Shown one piece after another: positions 42,501 through 50,139 of a stretch of DNA of 64,000 bases. This DNA comes from Shimia_B sp039815465 (lineage in GTDB: Bacteria; Pseudomonadota; Alphaproteobacteria; Rhodobacterales; Rhodobacteraceae), in assembly GCA_039815465.1 (NCBI GenBank), contig JBCBZG010000021.1:1-64000 (forward strand), read 5' to 3'. The notes below the pieces were generated by a model. The model ran no database searches, had not been told where the DNA came from, and worked only from the letters and a program-made list of their open reading frames with translations. Numbering within the stretch: position 1 is the stretch's first letter; every line of letters begins with the position of its first letter. Both the position numbers and the translations under genes were made by a program.

Positions 42501-42592
42501 GGGCCGGGTCCTGAGCAGAAAGACGGCTCAAGCCTAGCATCGCGCGGCATGTGTTGGGTCGGTTAGGTTGCGTTGTGGTTAAGCGCGCGCCC

Positions 42593-43198
42593 TTAGCGCT
42601 TTGCGCGTTTGCGGCGGGCGAAGGCCAGCGTGGCCAAAGCCCCGCCGAGCAGCACCCCACCGGCGGGCAGGGGCACAGGCGCGGCGTCGTAGCTGATCGC
42701 GGCGGTAAAGTAACGCTCCCCGCCCGCCGTATTGCTTCCTGCCCAGACGTAGCGTGCGGCGCCGTCGTGGCCGCTTCTGAACCCCCAGGGGCCGCTGCCA
42801 TTGGCGCCAAGATCGGTCGTGGGGCTGTAGCTGCCCCAGCCCGTGGTGCTGCCCAGCAACGCCGCATCGCCGGATGCCAGCGTTTGGCCGCCATTGGCAA
42901 AGGAGAAATCCGTGTCCGACAACGTGAAGGTGCCGATCAGCATCGCCAGCGTGTCAAAGTCGATCGCACGAATATGGAGGAAGTAGTCAGTCCCATCTGC
43001 GAGCGTCGTCGTGTTCGTCTGGCCCGTACCCCAGTTGCCATCGCTGTCTGTGCCAAACGAGGTGCCTTGCACCGTGTCGCTGGTGGACAGGTAGACCTCA
43101 AAATCGTTGTCGACATTCAGGAACGTCGTCAGGGTCGTGGCCGACGCCTGGGTCGACATGAAAAGGCCTGCGGCCAGGGCAAGTGCGCGTGTAAACAT
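42593..43198 (-). CDS. Secreted protein with VPLPA-CTERM sorting signal
   Basis: This 201-residue exported protein has a signal peptide (about 1-20, ending TQASA-TT), a Ser/Thr/Gly/Asp-rich extracellular domain and a C-terminal tripartite sorting signal. The signal is the motif VPLPA at 175-179, a hydrophobic helix and the basic end ARRKRAKR. VPLPA-CTERM proteins are processed by a dedicated exosortase found in roseobacters. No exosortase or polysaccharide locus is in the window, so it is an unlinked target. Its extracellular role is unknown. Confidence 0.85.
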   Translation of the reverse strand: MFTRALALAAGLFMSTQASATTLTTFLNVDNDFEVYLSTSDTVQGTSFGTDSDGNWGTGQTNTTTLADGTDYFLHIRAIDFDTLAMLIGTFTLSDTDFSFANGGQTLASGDAALLGSTTGWGSYSPTTDLGANGSGPWGFRSGHDGAARYVWAGSNTAGGERYFTAAISYDAAPVPLPAGGVLLGGALATLAFARRKRAKR

Positions 43199-43312
43199 AC
43201 CATCCTCCGTTATTGGCCCGGCTATCGGTCAAATTTGTCAGAAAAATGGTATGTGTGGCCAAGGCGCGAAACCTGTGCAGCTTGTGTGGGCTGCGTGCCA
43301 CAGGGGGGGACC

Positions 43313-43678
43313 TCAGTCCGCCGGACGCGCCTCAATCGGAACCGTTGCGCGCAATTCGGTGCCGGACGCGTCGTAGACCAGCAAGAGCTGGGAGCGCGTC
43401 ACCACCAGCAGCGCATCGGGCGTTTGTGTGACGGCGAGCGCCTCCTCCCCCTCTGGGAGTGTGAGGGAGGGGGGGAGCGCCAGCGCTGGGGCTGAAGCAG
43501 GGGCCACAGCAGGGACGGGCGCGGGCGCATTCAGGCGCATGACAAGCAGCACGACGATTGTTAAGACGCCCAAGATCATCGTGGCCGTCAGTGTCGTCAC
43601 CAGCCGTCGCAGAAAGCGCAGGTTGCGGGCGTCTTCGGCGGATAGATCGTCAACCGCTGACTTGGGGCTATCCGTCAT
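43313..43678 (-). CDS. DUF6476-type small membrane protein
   Basis: This protein of about 121 residues has an N-terminal soluble segment, NLRFLRRLVTTLTATMILGVLTIVVLLVMR (one transmembrane helix, described here in two overlapping parts) and an Ala/Pro-rich linker. The C-terminal domain ends in TVPIEARPAD. This layout is seen in a roseobacter family beside the pseudouridine synthase gene. The start is uncertain: ATG 43678 is favoured by family length, while ATGs at 43693 and 43705 are also in frame. It is divergent from, and overlaps the start of, the rluD-like gene. Confidence 0.72.
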   Translation of the reverse strand: MTDSPKSAVDDLSAEDARNLRFLRRLVTTLTATMILGVLTIVVLLVMRLNAPAPVPAVAPASAPALALPPSLTLPEGEEALAVTQTPDALLVVTRSQLLLVYDASGTELRATVPIEARPAD

Positions 43679-44717
43679 TTCCGAGACCACCATCACCTTT
43701 GCCATCGGGCTCGACCCGCCTGGGCGTCTTGATAAGGCGCTGGCCCGTGATGTGCCAGGGGAAGCGGCGCTGTCGCGTTCGCGGCTGGCGCGGCTTTTGG
43801 CCGACGGGGCGGTGTCTGTGGACGGCGCTGTGGTGCGTGACGCCAAGGCCAAGGTCGCGGCGGGGGCTGAGGTGGCGATCAGCGTTCCGCGCGCAGTGCC
43901 GCTTGATGCCGCGGCTGAGGCGATCCCGCTGGAGGTCATCTACGAGGACGCGGCGCTGATCGTGGTCAACAAGCCCGCGGGCATGGCGGTGCACCCGGCC
44001 CCCGGCACGCCGTCGGGCACGCTCGTGAACGCGCTCTTGCACCATGCGGGCGACAGCCTGTCGGGCATCGGCGGGGTGGAGCGGCCCGGCATCGTGCACC
44101 GGATCGACAAAAACACCACGGGGCTTTTGGTGGTGGCGAAGTCGGACGCCGCGCACCAGGGCCTGGCCGCGCAGTTCGAAGCGCATTCCGTCGACCGGCT
44201 TTACCGGGCGCTCTGCTACGGCGCGCCGTCGGCTGCGGACCCGCGTTTGCGGGGGCTGCGCGGTGTGAGTTTTGAGTCGGGCGGGGTGATCAAAATCACC
44301 TCGGGCCTCGCGCGGCACCGCACAGACCGCCAGCGGCAGGCGGTTTATTTCGACGGGCAAGGGCGGCACGCCGTAACACGAGCCCGCGTTTTGCAGGCGT
44401 TTGGTGCGCCAGCGCAGGTCTCACTGCTCGAATGTCAACTTGAGACGGGACGCACGCACCAGATCCGGGTGCATCTGGCCTATGCCGGTCACGGGCTGCT
44501 CGGCGACCCGGTTTACGGGAACCCGCGCAAGCTCAAGAAAGGGGCGCTAAGCCCCTCATCCATTGAAGAAATTTCGCAGTTTCCGCGGCAGGCGCTCCAT
44601 GCCGCGACGCTGGGATTTCAGCACCCGATCACGGGCGAAATGCTGCGCTTTGAGGCGCCTCTGCCAGGCGATTTCGCAGCCCTCGCCCGGTCTGTAACGC
44701 ACAGCACGGGTGCGTGA
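43662..44717 (+). CDS. RluA/RluD-family rRNA pseudouridine synthase
   Basis: This 351-residue enzyme converts uridine to pseudouridine in rRNA or tRNA. An S4-like RNA-binding domain occupies about 25-95. The catalytic domain contains HRIDKNTTGLLVVAKSD, with the essential Asp, and the C-terminal GRTHQIRVHL plus LGDPVYG. RluD and RluC are both possible identities. The start is unclear: no ATG lies in the right place, a TTG is at 43662, and ATT at 43677 would give MSETTITFAIG, which looks like a natural N-terminus. The gene precedes rpoH in the order usual for Rhodobacterales. Confidence 0.85.
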   Translation: MGLSVISETTITFAIGLDPPGRLDKALARDVPGEAALSRSRLARLLADGAVSVDGAVVRDAKAKVAAGAEVAISVPRAVPLDAAAEAIPLEVIYEDAALIVVNKPAGMAVHPAPGTPSGTLVNALLHHAGDSLSGIGGVERPGIVHRIDKNTTGLLVVAKSDAAHQGLAAQFEAHSVDRLYRALCYGAPSAADPRLRGLRGVSFESGGVIKITSGLARHRTDRQRQAVYFDGQGRHAVTRARVLQAFGAPAQVSLLECQLETGRTHQIRVHLAYAGHGLLGDPVYGNPRKLKKGALSPSSIEEISQFPRQALHAATLGFQHPITGEMLRFEAPLPGDFAALARSVTHSTGA

Positions 44718-44773
44718 GCGCCATGGCGAACGCAGAAAACGCGCGCTAGTCTCATTTTCAACGACGCGGAGAC

Positions 44774-44802
44774 TTGAAACCGTTCGGTTCAGTTTCTACA
44801 TC
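44774..44802 (+). promoter_or_regulatory. Probable rpoH promoter
   Basis: TTGAAA (44774-44779), a 17-nt spacer and TACATC (44797-44802) lie 52 nt before the rpoH start codon. CTTGAAA is also the -35 element of heat-shock promoters, so autoregulation is possible. Confidence 0.4.
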
Positions 44803-44853
44803 ATGTTAAACGCCGTTACATTGCGCGGCGGCCTGAACGACTTGGAGGATATC

Positions 44854-45747
44854 ATGGCCAATTACGCAAACCTCCCCGCACCGACACCTGAGGGCGGGCT
44901 CAACCGCTACATGCAGGATATTCGGAAGTTCCCGATGCTGGAGCCGGAAGAGGAATACATGCTTGCCAAAGCCTGGGTCGAAAAAGAGGACACAGGCGCG
45001 GCGCACAAGATGGTGACATCGCACCTGCGCTTGGCCGCAAAGATCGCCATGGGCTATCGTGGCTACGGGCTGCCGCAGGCGGAGGTGATCTCCGAGGCGA
45101 ATGTGGGCCTGATGCAGGCTGTGAAGCGGTTCGACCCCGAAAAGGGCTTCCGCCTGGCGACCTACGCCATGTGGTGGATCCGGGCCTCGATCCAGGAGTA
45201 CATTCTGCGGTCCTGGAGCCTGGTGAAGCTGGGCACGACAAGCGCGCAAAAGAAGCTGTTTTTCAACCTGCGCAAGGCGAAGGCCCGGATTGGCGCGCTG
45301 GAGGAGGGCGACCTGCGGCCAGAGAACGTGGCGCGCATTGCCAATGACCTGGGCGTGACGGAGACGGAAGTGATCTCCATGAACCGGCGGTTGTCGGGGG
45401 GGGATGCGTCGCTCAACGCTATGGTGGGGTCCGAGGATGACAGTGCCACCCAGTGGCAGGATTGGCTCGAGGATGAGGATGCCGACCAGGCGGGCGATTA
45501 TGAGGCCCGCGACGAGCTGACCGCGCGGCGGGAGCTGTTGGCGGAGGCCATGGGCGTGCTCAATGAGCGCGAGCGTGACATCCTGGTCCAGCGTCGCCTG
45601 TCGGAAGAGACGGTCACGCTGGAGGACCTGTCGGGCCAGTATGATGTGAGCCGCGAGCGCATCCGCCAGATCGAGGTGCGGGCGTTTGAAAAGCTGCAAA
45701 AGCGTATGCGGGACCTCGCGCGCGACAAAGGGATGATCGCGGCATAA
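44854..45747 (+). CDS. rpoH: RNA polymerase heat-shock sigma factor sigma-32
   Basis: The 297-residue sigma factor carries the RpoH box QKKLFFNLRK near residue 132, the region 2 block RLATYAMWWIRASIQEYIL (about 99-117) and a region 4 helix-turn-helix (YDVSRERIRQIEVRAFEKL). It directs polymerase to stress-response promoters. The ATG at 44854 has TTGGAGG 8 nt upstream; a longer frame runs into the previous gene's end and is not family-like. Roseobacters often carry two rpoH genes; which one this is cannot be settled here. Confidence 0.93.
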   Translation: MANYANLPAPTPEGGLNRYMQDIRKFPMLEPEEEYMLAKAWVEKEDTGAAHKMVTSHLRLAAKIAMGYRGYGLPQAEVISEANVGLMQAVKRFDPEKGFRLATYAMWWIRASIQEYILRSWSLVKLGTTSAQKKLFFNLRKAKARIGALEEGDLRPENVARIANDLGVTETEVISMNRRLSGGDASLNAMVGSEDDSATQWQDWLEDEDADQAGDYEARDELTARRELLAEAMGVLNERERDILVQRRLSEETVTLEDLSGQYDVSRERIRQIEVRAFEKLQKRMRDLARDKGMIAA

Positions 45748-45772
45748 CCCGACGGTGGCGCGTGCGATCAGC

Positions 45773-45846
45773 GGCGGGCCCACCCGCCTCCCTTCTGCGC
45801 CAGCTGACGCTGGCTTGAACCTAAGGGGGCCGCGCTGCGCGCGGCC
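45773..45846 (+). repeat. Second repeat family, copy 1
   Basis: About 74 nt. It shares CCTCCCTTCTGCGCCAGC, an ACGCTGGCTTGAAC block and a GGGGG-plus-hairpin end with 52806-52879. Both copies form GCCAGC/GCTGGC and then a GC-rich stem (GGCCGCG/CGCGGCC here, CGCGGC/GCCGCG there). It lies 25 nt after the rpoH stop and probably forms its 3' end. Confidence 0.7.
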
Positions 45847-45910
45847 TTCGTCTCGTGTGGTGGGGTTGGTCTATGTGGTGGCCCCGCGCAGCGGCCACCG
45901 CCGCGCATGG

Positions 45911-45931
45911 AAGAGTTTTTGAAAAACTCTT
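45911..45931. repeat. 21-bp perfect palindrome
   Basis: AAGAGTTTTT and AAAAACTCTT flank a single G. The T-tract on either strand could make it a bidirectional terminator, or it may be a protein-binding site. It is far more AT-rich than its surroundings. Confidence 0.5.
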
Positions 45932-46108
45932 GGCCCCTGCGGAGGGGGCGGCGGTTTGGGGTGGTTTCAGTGCGGCGGGCGTTCGTTGCGGGCGCAAAGT
46001 GTCGCTTGGGCAGAAAGGGGCTTCTGGCGTCGTGGCTTTTGGCCCATGTTTGGGCTCGCGTGGTGCGGCTACCTGGGCGCGCCGCGGTAGCCGGGGGGGG
46101 GGAGAGCT

Positions 46109-47086
46109 ATGACACATGTAAGGTGGGGCATCTTGGGGGCCGCGAAGTTCGCGCGCGAGCATATGGGCCCCGCGATCCACGCGGCGCGCGGGGCAGCGCT
46201 TGTGGCTGTCGCCTCCCGCGATGTTGCGAAAGTTGCGCCATTCCAGGCCTTTGCGCCCGGCTGCCGGGCGGAGAGTGACTATGACGCGCTCCTCGCAGCG
46301 GACGACATTGACGCCGTCTACATCCCGTTGCCCAACCATCTGCATGTCCCCTGGGCGCTGCGCGCGCTGGAGGCGGGCAAGCATGTGCTGGTCGAAAAGC
46401 CCGCCACGCTGCACGCCGCAGAGTTTGACGCGTTGATTGAGGCGCGCGGGCGGGCCGGGCGGCTCGCGGCAGAGGCGTACATGATCGTCCATCACCCCCA
46501 GTGGCAGCGGGCGCGGCACCTGGTCATGGACGGCGCCATCGGCACGTTGCGCCACATCCGCGGCGCGTTCAGCTTTGATAACTCAGCCGATACTCACAAC
46601 ATCCGCAACACCGCGGGTGTGGGCGGCGGTGGGTTGCGCGACATCGGCGTCTATGTCTTTGGCGCCGCGCGCTACGTCACCCGTGAGGAGCCGGAGGTCA
46701 CCGCCGCGCGCCTGCGCTTTGAGCAGGATTTCGACACGTTTGCCGATGTCGAGGCGATCTTGCCCAGTGGTGTGACCTATTCGGCCTATGTCTCCACCCG
46801 GATGCACCCGACCCAGTCCATGGAGTTTCACGGCACGGGCGGGCTGATGCGTCTGACGGCCCCCTTTAACCCCAATGTTTACGACGGCGCGCGGATCGAA
46901 ATCCACCAGCCCGGCCTCGGGCTTCGGGTGGAGCGGTTCCCGGGCGCCAACCACTATGTGACACAGGTCGAAAGCTTCTCTAAAGCGGCCATGAGCGGTG
47001 AGGCCTATGAGCCGTCGCTGGAGTTTTCGCGGGGCACGCAAGTGATGATCGACCGCGTGCTTGAGATTGGAAAGGTGCTGCGCTGA
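46109..47086 (+). CDS. Gfo/Idh/MocA-family oxidoreductase
   Basis: The 325-residue protein has an N-terminal NAD(P)-binding Rossmann fold (VRWGILGAAKFAREH) and the family block EKPATLHAAEFD near residue 98, whose EKP lysine is the conserved catalytic or structural residue. A C-terminal alpha/beta domain with GGGLRDIGVYVFGAARY follows, in the place where members carry a G-G-x-L-x-D-x-G motif. Substrates in the family are sugars and cyclitols; this one cannot be assigned. Its stop overlaps the start of the DUF4389 gene by one base. Confidence 0.88.
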   Translation: MTHVRWGILGAAKFAREHMGPAIHAARGAALVAVASRDVAKVAPFQAFAPGCRAESDYDALLAADDIDAVYIPLPNHLHVPWALRALEAGKHVLVEKPATLHAAEFDALIEARGRAGRLAAEAYMIVHHPQWQRARHLVMDGAIGTLRHIRGAFSFDNSADTHNIRNTAGVGGGGLRDIGVYVFGAARYVTREEPEVTAARLRFEQDFDTFADVEAILPSGVTYSAYVSTRMHPTQSMEFHGTGGLMRLTAPFNPNVYDGARIEIHQPGLGLRVERFPGANHYVTQVESFSKAAMSGEAYEPSLEFSRGTQVMIDRVLEIGKVLR

Positions 47087-47397
47087 TGGCTGACCCGAAT
47101 GAATTTGACGACGTTATGCCCGACAATAACGCCCGCCCAAAGACCCATGTGATTGAGGAGGGGCTGGGCGCGCGGCTCATCACCTCTGTCATCATTTGGG
47201 TGATGATCCAGTTCGCGGGCACGCTGATCGGCATTGTGACGGTGGTGCAGTATGTGTTCCTACTGATCGATCAGAAGCGCCCCAATGCGCGGCTCGCGGC
47301 CTTTGGCGAGGATCTGGGGATCTGGGTGGCCAAGGCGGTGCGCTATCAGGCGGGGGCGAGCGAGGTGAAGCCCTGGCCGTGGACGGAGCTAGATTAG
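47086..47397 (+). CDS. DUF4389 membrane protein
   Basis: This 103-residue protein has two closely spaced transmembrane helices (about 30-65) followed by the DUF4389 ending: a PNARLAAFGEDLGIWVAKAVRYQ amphipathic segment and a PWPWTELD tail. The family's function is unknown. The ATG shares one base with the preceding stop. Its own TAG overlaps the stop codon of the convergent LysR gene. Confidence 0.82.
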   Translation: MADPNEFDDVMPDNNARPKTHVIEEGLGARLITSVIIWVMIQFAGTLIGIVTVVQYVFLLIDQKRPNARLAAFGEDLGIWVAKAVRYQAGASEVKPWPWTELD

Positions 47398-48317
47398 GCG
47401 TTTAGGCCACCGTTCCGGTACGCATTGAGCGTGGTGGGGATGAGCTCGGCCATGAGGTCGAACACGAGCCGGATCTTGCGGCTGGTGTGAAGTTCCTTGT
47501 GGGTGGTGAGCCAGACGGGGAAGTCAAACTCAAGCTTGTCTGCCAGAAGCGGGCGCAGGCCGGGCGTGCGTGCGATCAGGGCTGAGTCGAGTACCGATAT
47601 CCCAAAGCCCTGTTTCACGAGTTCAAAGCCCACGAGCGAATCCTCTGACGTGATGCGAAAATGGTCCTCGGTCACGGGCACGCCGCGGGGCCGGAGGAAG
47701 TCGGTGAAGAGTTTGGGCGAGCCGTAGGCGATGAAGTCGTGGCTCGCGAGGTCGGCGAGGGTGCTGGGCGTGCCGCGGCGATCCAGATAGATGTCAGAGG
47801 CGACAAACTGCCCCTTTGCGTCCAAGAGTTTGCGCGCGATGAGGTCGGGTGCCTCCGGCCTGACATGGCGGATGGCGATGTCGGCCTCGCGCCGCTGGAT
47901 ATCGCGGAGCGCATCATCGGCGACCACGTCCACGCGCAGGTTGGGGGCTCGTTCCCGGAGCGCCGCGAGGATCGGGGGCAGCGAGTGGGCCGAATAGATC
48001 GCAGATGCGGTGATCGCGATGCGCCCGTCTATGGTCTGGATTTGCCCGGCTGCAGAGAGCGACACGCGCGCGGCGGCGTCGCGCATGGCCGCCACATGGG
48101 CCGCGAGGCTGCGCCCGGTTGGGGTGGGGTCGAGCCCACGCCCGACCCGTTCGAATAGCGTGACGCCAAGCTCCTCCTCCAGCGCGGCGACTTGGCGGCC
48201 GAGCGTCGGTTGGGTGACGCCGAGGGCGCGGGCGGCAGCGGATAGCGTGCCTTCTTCCACAGTGGCGAGGAAGGCGCGGGCGTGGTTCCAATCAAAGGAG
48301 ACATGGGTCCAATTCAT
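47394..48317 (-). CDS. LysR-family transcriptional regulator
   Basis: The 307-residue regulator has a winged helix at the N-terminus (LSAAARALGVTQPTLGRQVAALE, about 22-44, then LFERVGRGL) and a periplasmic-binding-protein-like effector domain. It belongs to the subgroup that usually regulates a divergent neighbour, here a methyltransferase gene 83 nt away. The ATG at 48317 gives a normal N-terminus; a start at 48362 would add 15 residues without an obvious site. The effector is unknown. Confidence 0.88.
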   Translation of the reverse strand: MNWTHVSFDWNHARAFLATVEEGTLSAAARALGVTQPTLGRQVAALEEELGVTLFERVGRGLDPTPTGRSLAAHVAAMRDAAARVSLSAAGQIQTIDGRIAITASAIYSAHSLPPILAALRERAPNLRVDVVADDALRDIQRREADIAIRHVRPEAPDLIARKLLDAKGQFVASDIYLDRRGTPSTLADLASHDFIAYGSPKLFTDFLRPRGVPVTEDHFRITSEDSLVGFELVKQGFGISVLDSALIARTPGLRPLLADKLEFDFPVWLTTHKELHTSRKIRLVFDLMAELIPTTLNAYRNGGLNA

Positions 48318-48400
48318 GCGTTCATGTATGCATGATCTGCGGAAATTGGCAATTCTGTGCATTTGCGCATGGTGCTATAGCTCCGGCAAAGGAGACCGAG

Positions 48401-49027
48401 ATGGACCACGCACAGTTCTGGGACCGCGTTGCGGACAAATACGCCAGGGACAAGATCGCCGACCCGGAGGCGTATGAATACACGCTGGGTCGTACGGCGA
48501 GCTACCTGCGACCCGGGGACCATGTCATCGAGTTCGGGGCGGGGACGGCATCGACGGCGCTGCGTCTTGCGCTGGGGGTGGAGCGTTACACGGCCACCGA
48601 CATTTCTGCGGAGATGGTTCGGATCGGGCGGGAGAAGCTCGCCCAGGACCCTGTGCCGGGGCTCGACATCGAAGTCGGCAGTTTCGCGACCATGCGAGGC
48701 GGGTCCTATGATGCGGTGCTGGCGTTCAACCTTTTTCATCTGTCGCCGGACATTCCGGGCGCTTTGGCGGATGCGCGGGCGATGCTGCGGCCGGGGGGGC
48801 ATTTCATCTCCAAAACGCCGTGCCTGGGCGATCATCCGGGGTGGCTGAAGCGCAACGGCATCCGCGCGGCGATCCCGGTGATGCAGATGTTCGGCAAGGC
48901 GCCGCGTCCGGTGACCTTGCTAACGATTGCGGATCTGGAACGGATGGTGATCCGCGCCGGGTTCGAGATCGTGGAGACGGGCAATTACCCGGCCTCCGCC
49001 CCCAGCCGCTACATTGTGGCGCGCTAG
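48401..49027 (+). CDS. Class I SAM-dependent methyltransferase
   Basis: The 208-residue enzyme has motif I VIEFGAGTASTAL near residue 46, an acidic motif II (TDISAEM) and a motif IV-like AFNLFHL. It resembles the UbiE/Methyltransf_11 small-molecule group; the substrate is unknown. The ATG at 48401 follows GGAGACCGAG; a longer frame to 48332 starts inside the LysR promoter region. Its 3' end overlaps the aminotransferase gene on the other strand by four bases. Confidence 0.83.
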   Translation: MDHAQFWDRVADKYARDKIADPEAYEYTLGRTASYLRPGDHVIEFGAGTASTALRLALGVERYTATDISAEMVRIGREKLAQDPVPGLDIEVGSFATMRGGSYDAVLAFNLFHLSPDIPGALADARAMLRPGGHFISKTPCLGDHPGWLKRNGIRAAIPVMQMFGKAPRPVTLLTIADLERMVIRAGFEIVETGNYPASAPSRYIVAR

Positions 49028-50139
49028 AAGCGGGTGAGGAAGTCGCTGAGTTTCGGTAGGCCCTCGGCCAGTGCCTCGGGCTTGTTGGCGAAACCGATGC
49101 GGAGGGTGCCTTCCTCGCCGAAGGCCGCGCCGGGGGTGAGGAGGACGCCGGTGTCTTCCAGCAGGGTTCGGCAGAACTCGTAAGATCCTATGGGGGAGTC
49201 GTAGCTGAGCAGGGTAACCGTCCCTGCGGTCGGGCGGACCCAGCTTACGCCAGGGGTGGCGTCGACCCAGTTTGCCAGGGTTGCAAGGTTCGCGCGGGTG
49301 ATGCGCCGGGCGCGATCCAGCAGGGCGTCGCGGGCCTCCAACGCCAGCCCGGCAAGGTGCTCGTCGAGGACACCCACGGCGATGGTGGTGTAGTCGCGGT
49401 GCTGCATTGCGGCCTCCAGCACCTCGGGCGGGCCTGCGATCCAGCCCACGCGCAGACCAGCCAGCGCGTAGGCTTTGGACAGGCCGCCTGTGGCGAGGCC
49501 GCGGTCGTAGAGGTCGACGATGGAGGGGGTCATGCCGTCGCCATCCTGCCCGGTGCCGCGATAAACCTCGTCGGAGAGGACATAGGCCCCTTCGCGGCGC
49601 GCGATTTCGACTATGTCTTGGAGCATGGCACGGGGCACGGCCGCGCCGGTGGGGTTGTTGGGGTTCACCAGCGAGATGACCTTTGCCCCTTTTGTCAGCG
49701 CGGCGAGTTCGGTGGTGTCGGGCAGGTAGGCGTCTTCGGCCCGTAGCCGCAATTCGCGCACCTCCGCCCCTAGGCTTGCAGGGATGGCGGTGTGTTGCTG
49801 GTAGGTTGGCACGATGCTGACGACAGTATCGCCCGGCCCCACGAGCGCGCGCCACGCCAGATCATTTGCGCCGATGGTGCCGTGCGTCGTGAGGACCTGC
49901 GCGGGATCGTGGGCGGCGTAGGTCGCCGCAATGGCAGTTCTGAGCCGTTCCGACCCCTCAATCGCGCCGTAAGTAAGGGGCCGGTCGTCCAACCCCTCAA
50001 AGAGCCCGCCATTCACACCCGCAAGCGCGCGCAGCTCGGCCATGGAGATCGAATGCACGCAAGTCTCCGCCAGGTTGTGGCGGCAGCGCGTCTCTGTCTC
50101 GTTCATCCATTGCTCGACGGCGAAGGGGGTGATGTACAC
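49024..50139 (-). CDS. Class I/II PLP-dependent aminotransferase, capreomycidine-synthase-like
   Basis: The 371-residue fold-type I PLP enzyme has NPNNPTG (159-165), SDEVYRG (189-195) and the Schiff-base lysine K222 in GGLSKAYALAGLRVGW. The opening (a VEQWM-type segment followed by SMAELRAL and TYGAIEGSERLR) and TTHGTIGAND resemble VioD/capreomycidine synthases, which cyclise hydroxyarginine. That subgroup assignment is from memory and weak. The GTG start overlaps the stop of the HNH gene by one base. No peptide-antibiotic genes are nearby, so a plain aminotransferase role is likelier. Confidence 0.85.
   Translation of the reverse strand: MYITPFAVEQWMNETETRCRHNLAETCVHSISMAELRALAGVNGGLFEGLDDRPLTYGAIEGSERLRTAIAATYAAHDPAQVLTTHGTIGANDLAWRALVGPGDTVVSIVPTYQQHTAIPASLGAEVRELRLRAEDAYLPDTTELAALTKGAKVISLVNPNNPTGAAVPRAMLQDIVEIARREGAYVLSDEVYRGTGQDGDGMTPSIVDLYDRGLATGGLSKAYALAGLRVGWIAGPPEVLEAAMQHRDYTTIAVGVLDEHLAGLALEARDALLDRARRITRANLATLANWVDATPGVSWVRPTAGTVTLLSYDSPIGSYEFCRTLLEDTGVLLTPGAAFGEEGTLRIGFANKPEALAEGLPKLSDFLTRF

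Larger units (their letters stand above)
45748..46108. other. Spacer after rpoH with repeats and palindromes (no gene)
   Basis: About 360 nt. It holds a copy of a second dispersed repeat (45773-45846), a terminator-like hairpin GGCCGCG/CGCGGCC (45828-45846) followed by TTCGTCT, and a 21-bp palindrome at 45911-45931. The remainder is GC-rich and contains open frames with implausible composition. A purine-rich GGGGGGAGAG site precedes the next gene. Confidence 0.6.

Noticed and set aside
42439..42900. Frame overlapping the lipoprotein and VPLPA genes
   Set aside because: A shadow in the wrong frame: the overlapping genes have a lipobox or signal peptide with a sorting signal, and this one has neither.
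45907..46278. Frame starting MEEFLKNSW after rpoH
   Set aside because: It begins inside the 21-bp palindrome and runs into the Gfo/Idh gene in another frame; composition is not protein-like.
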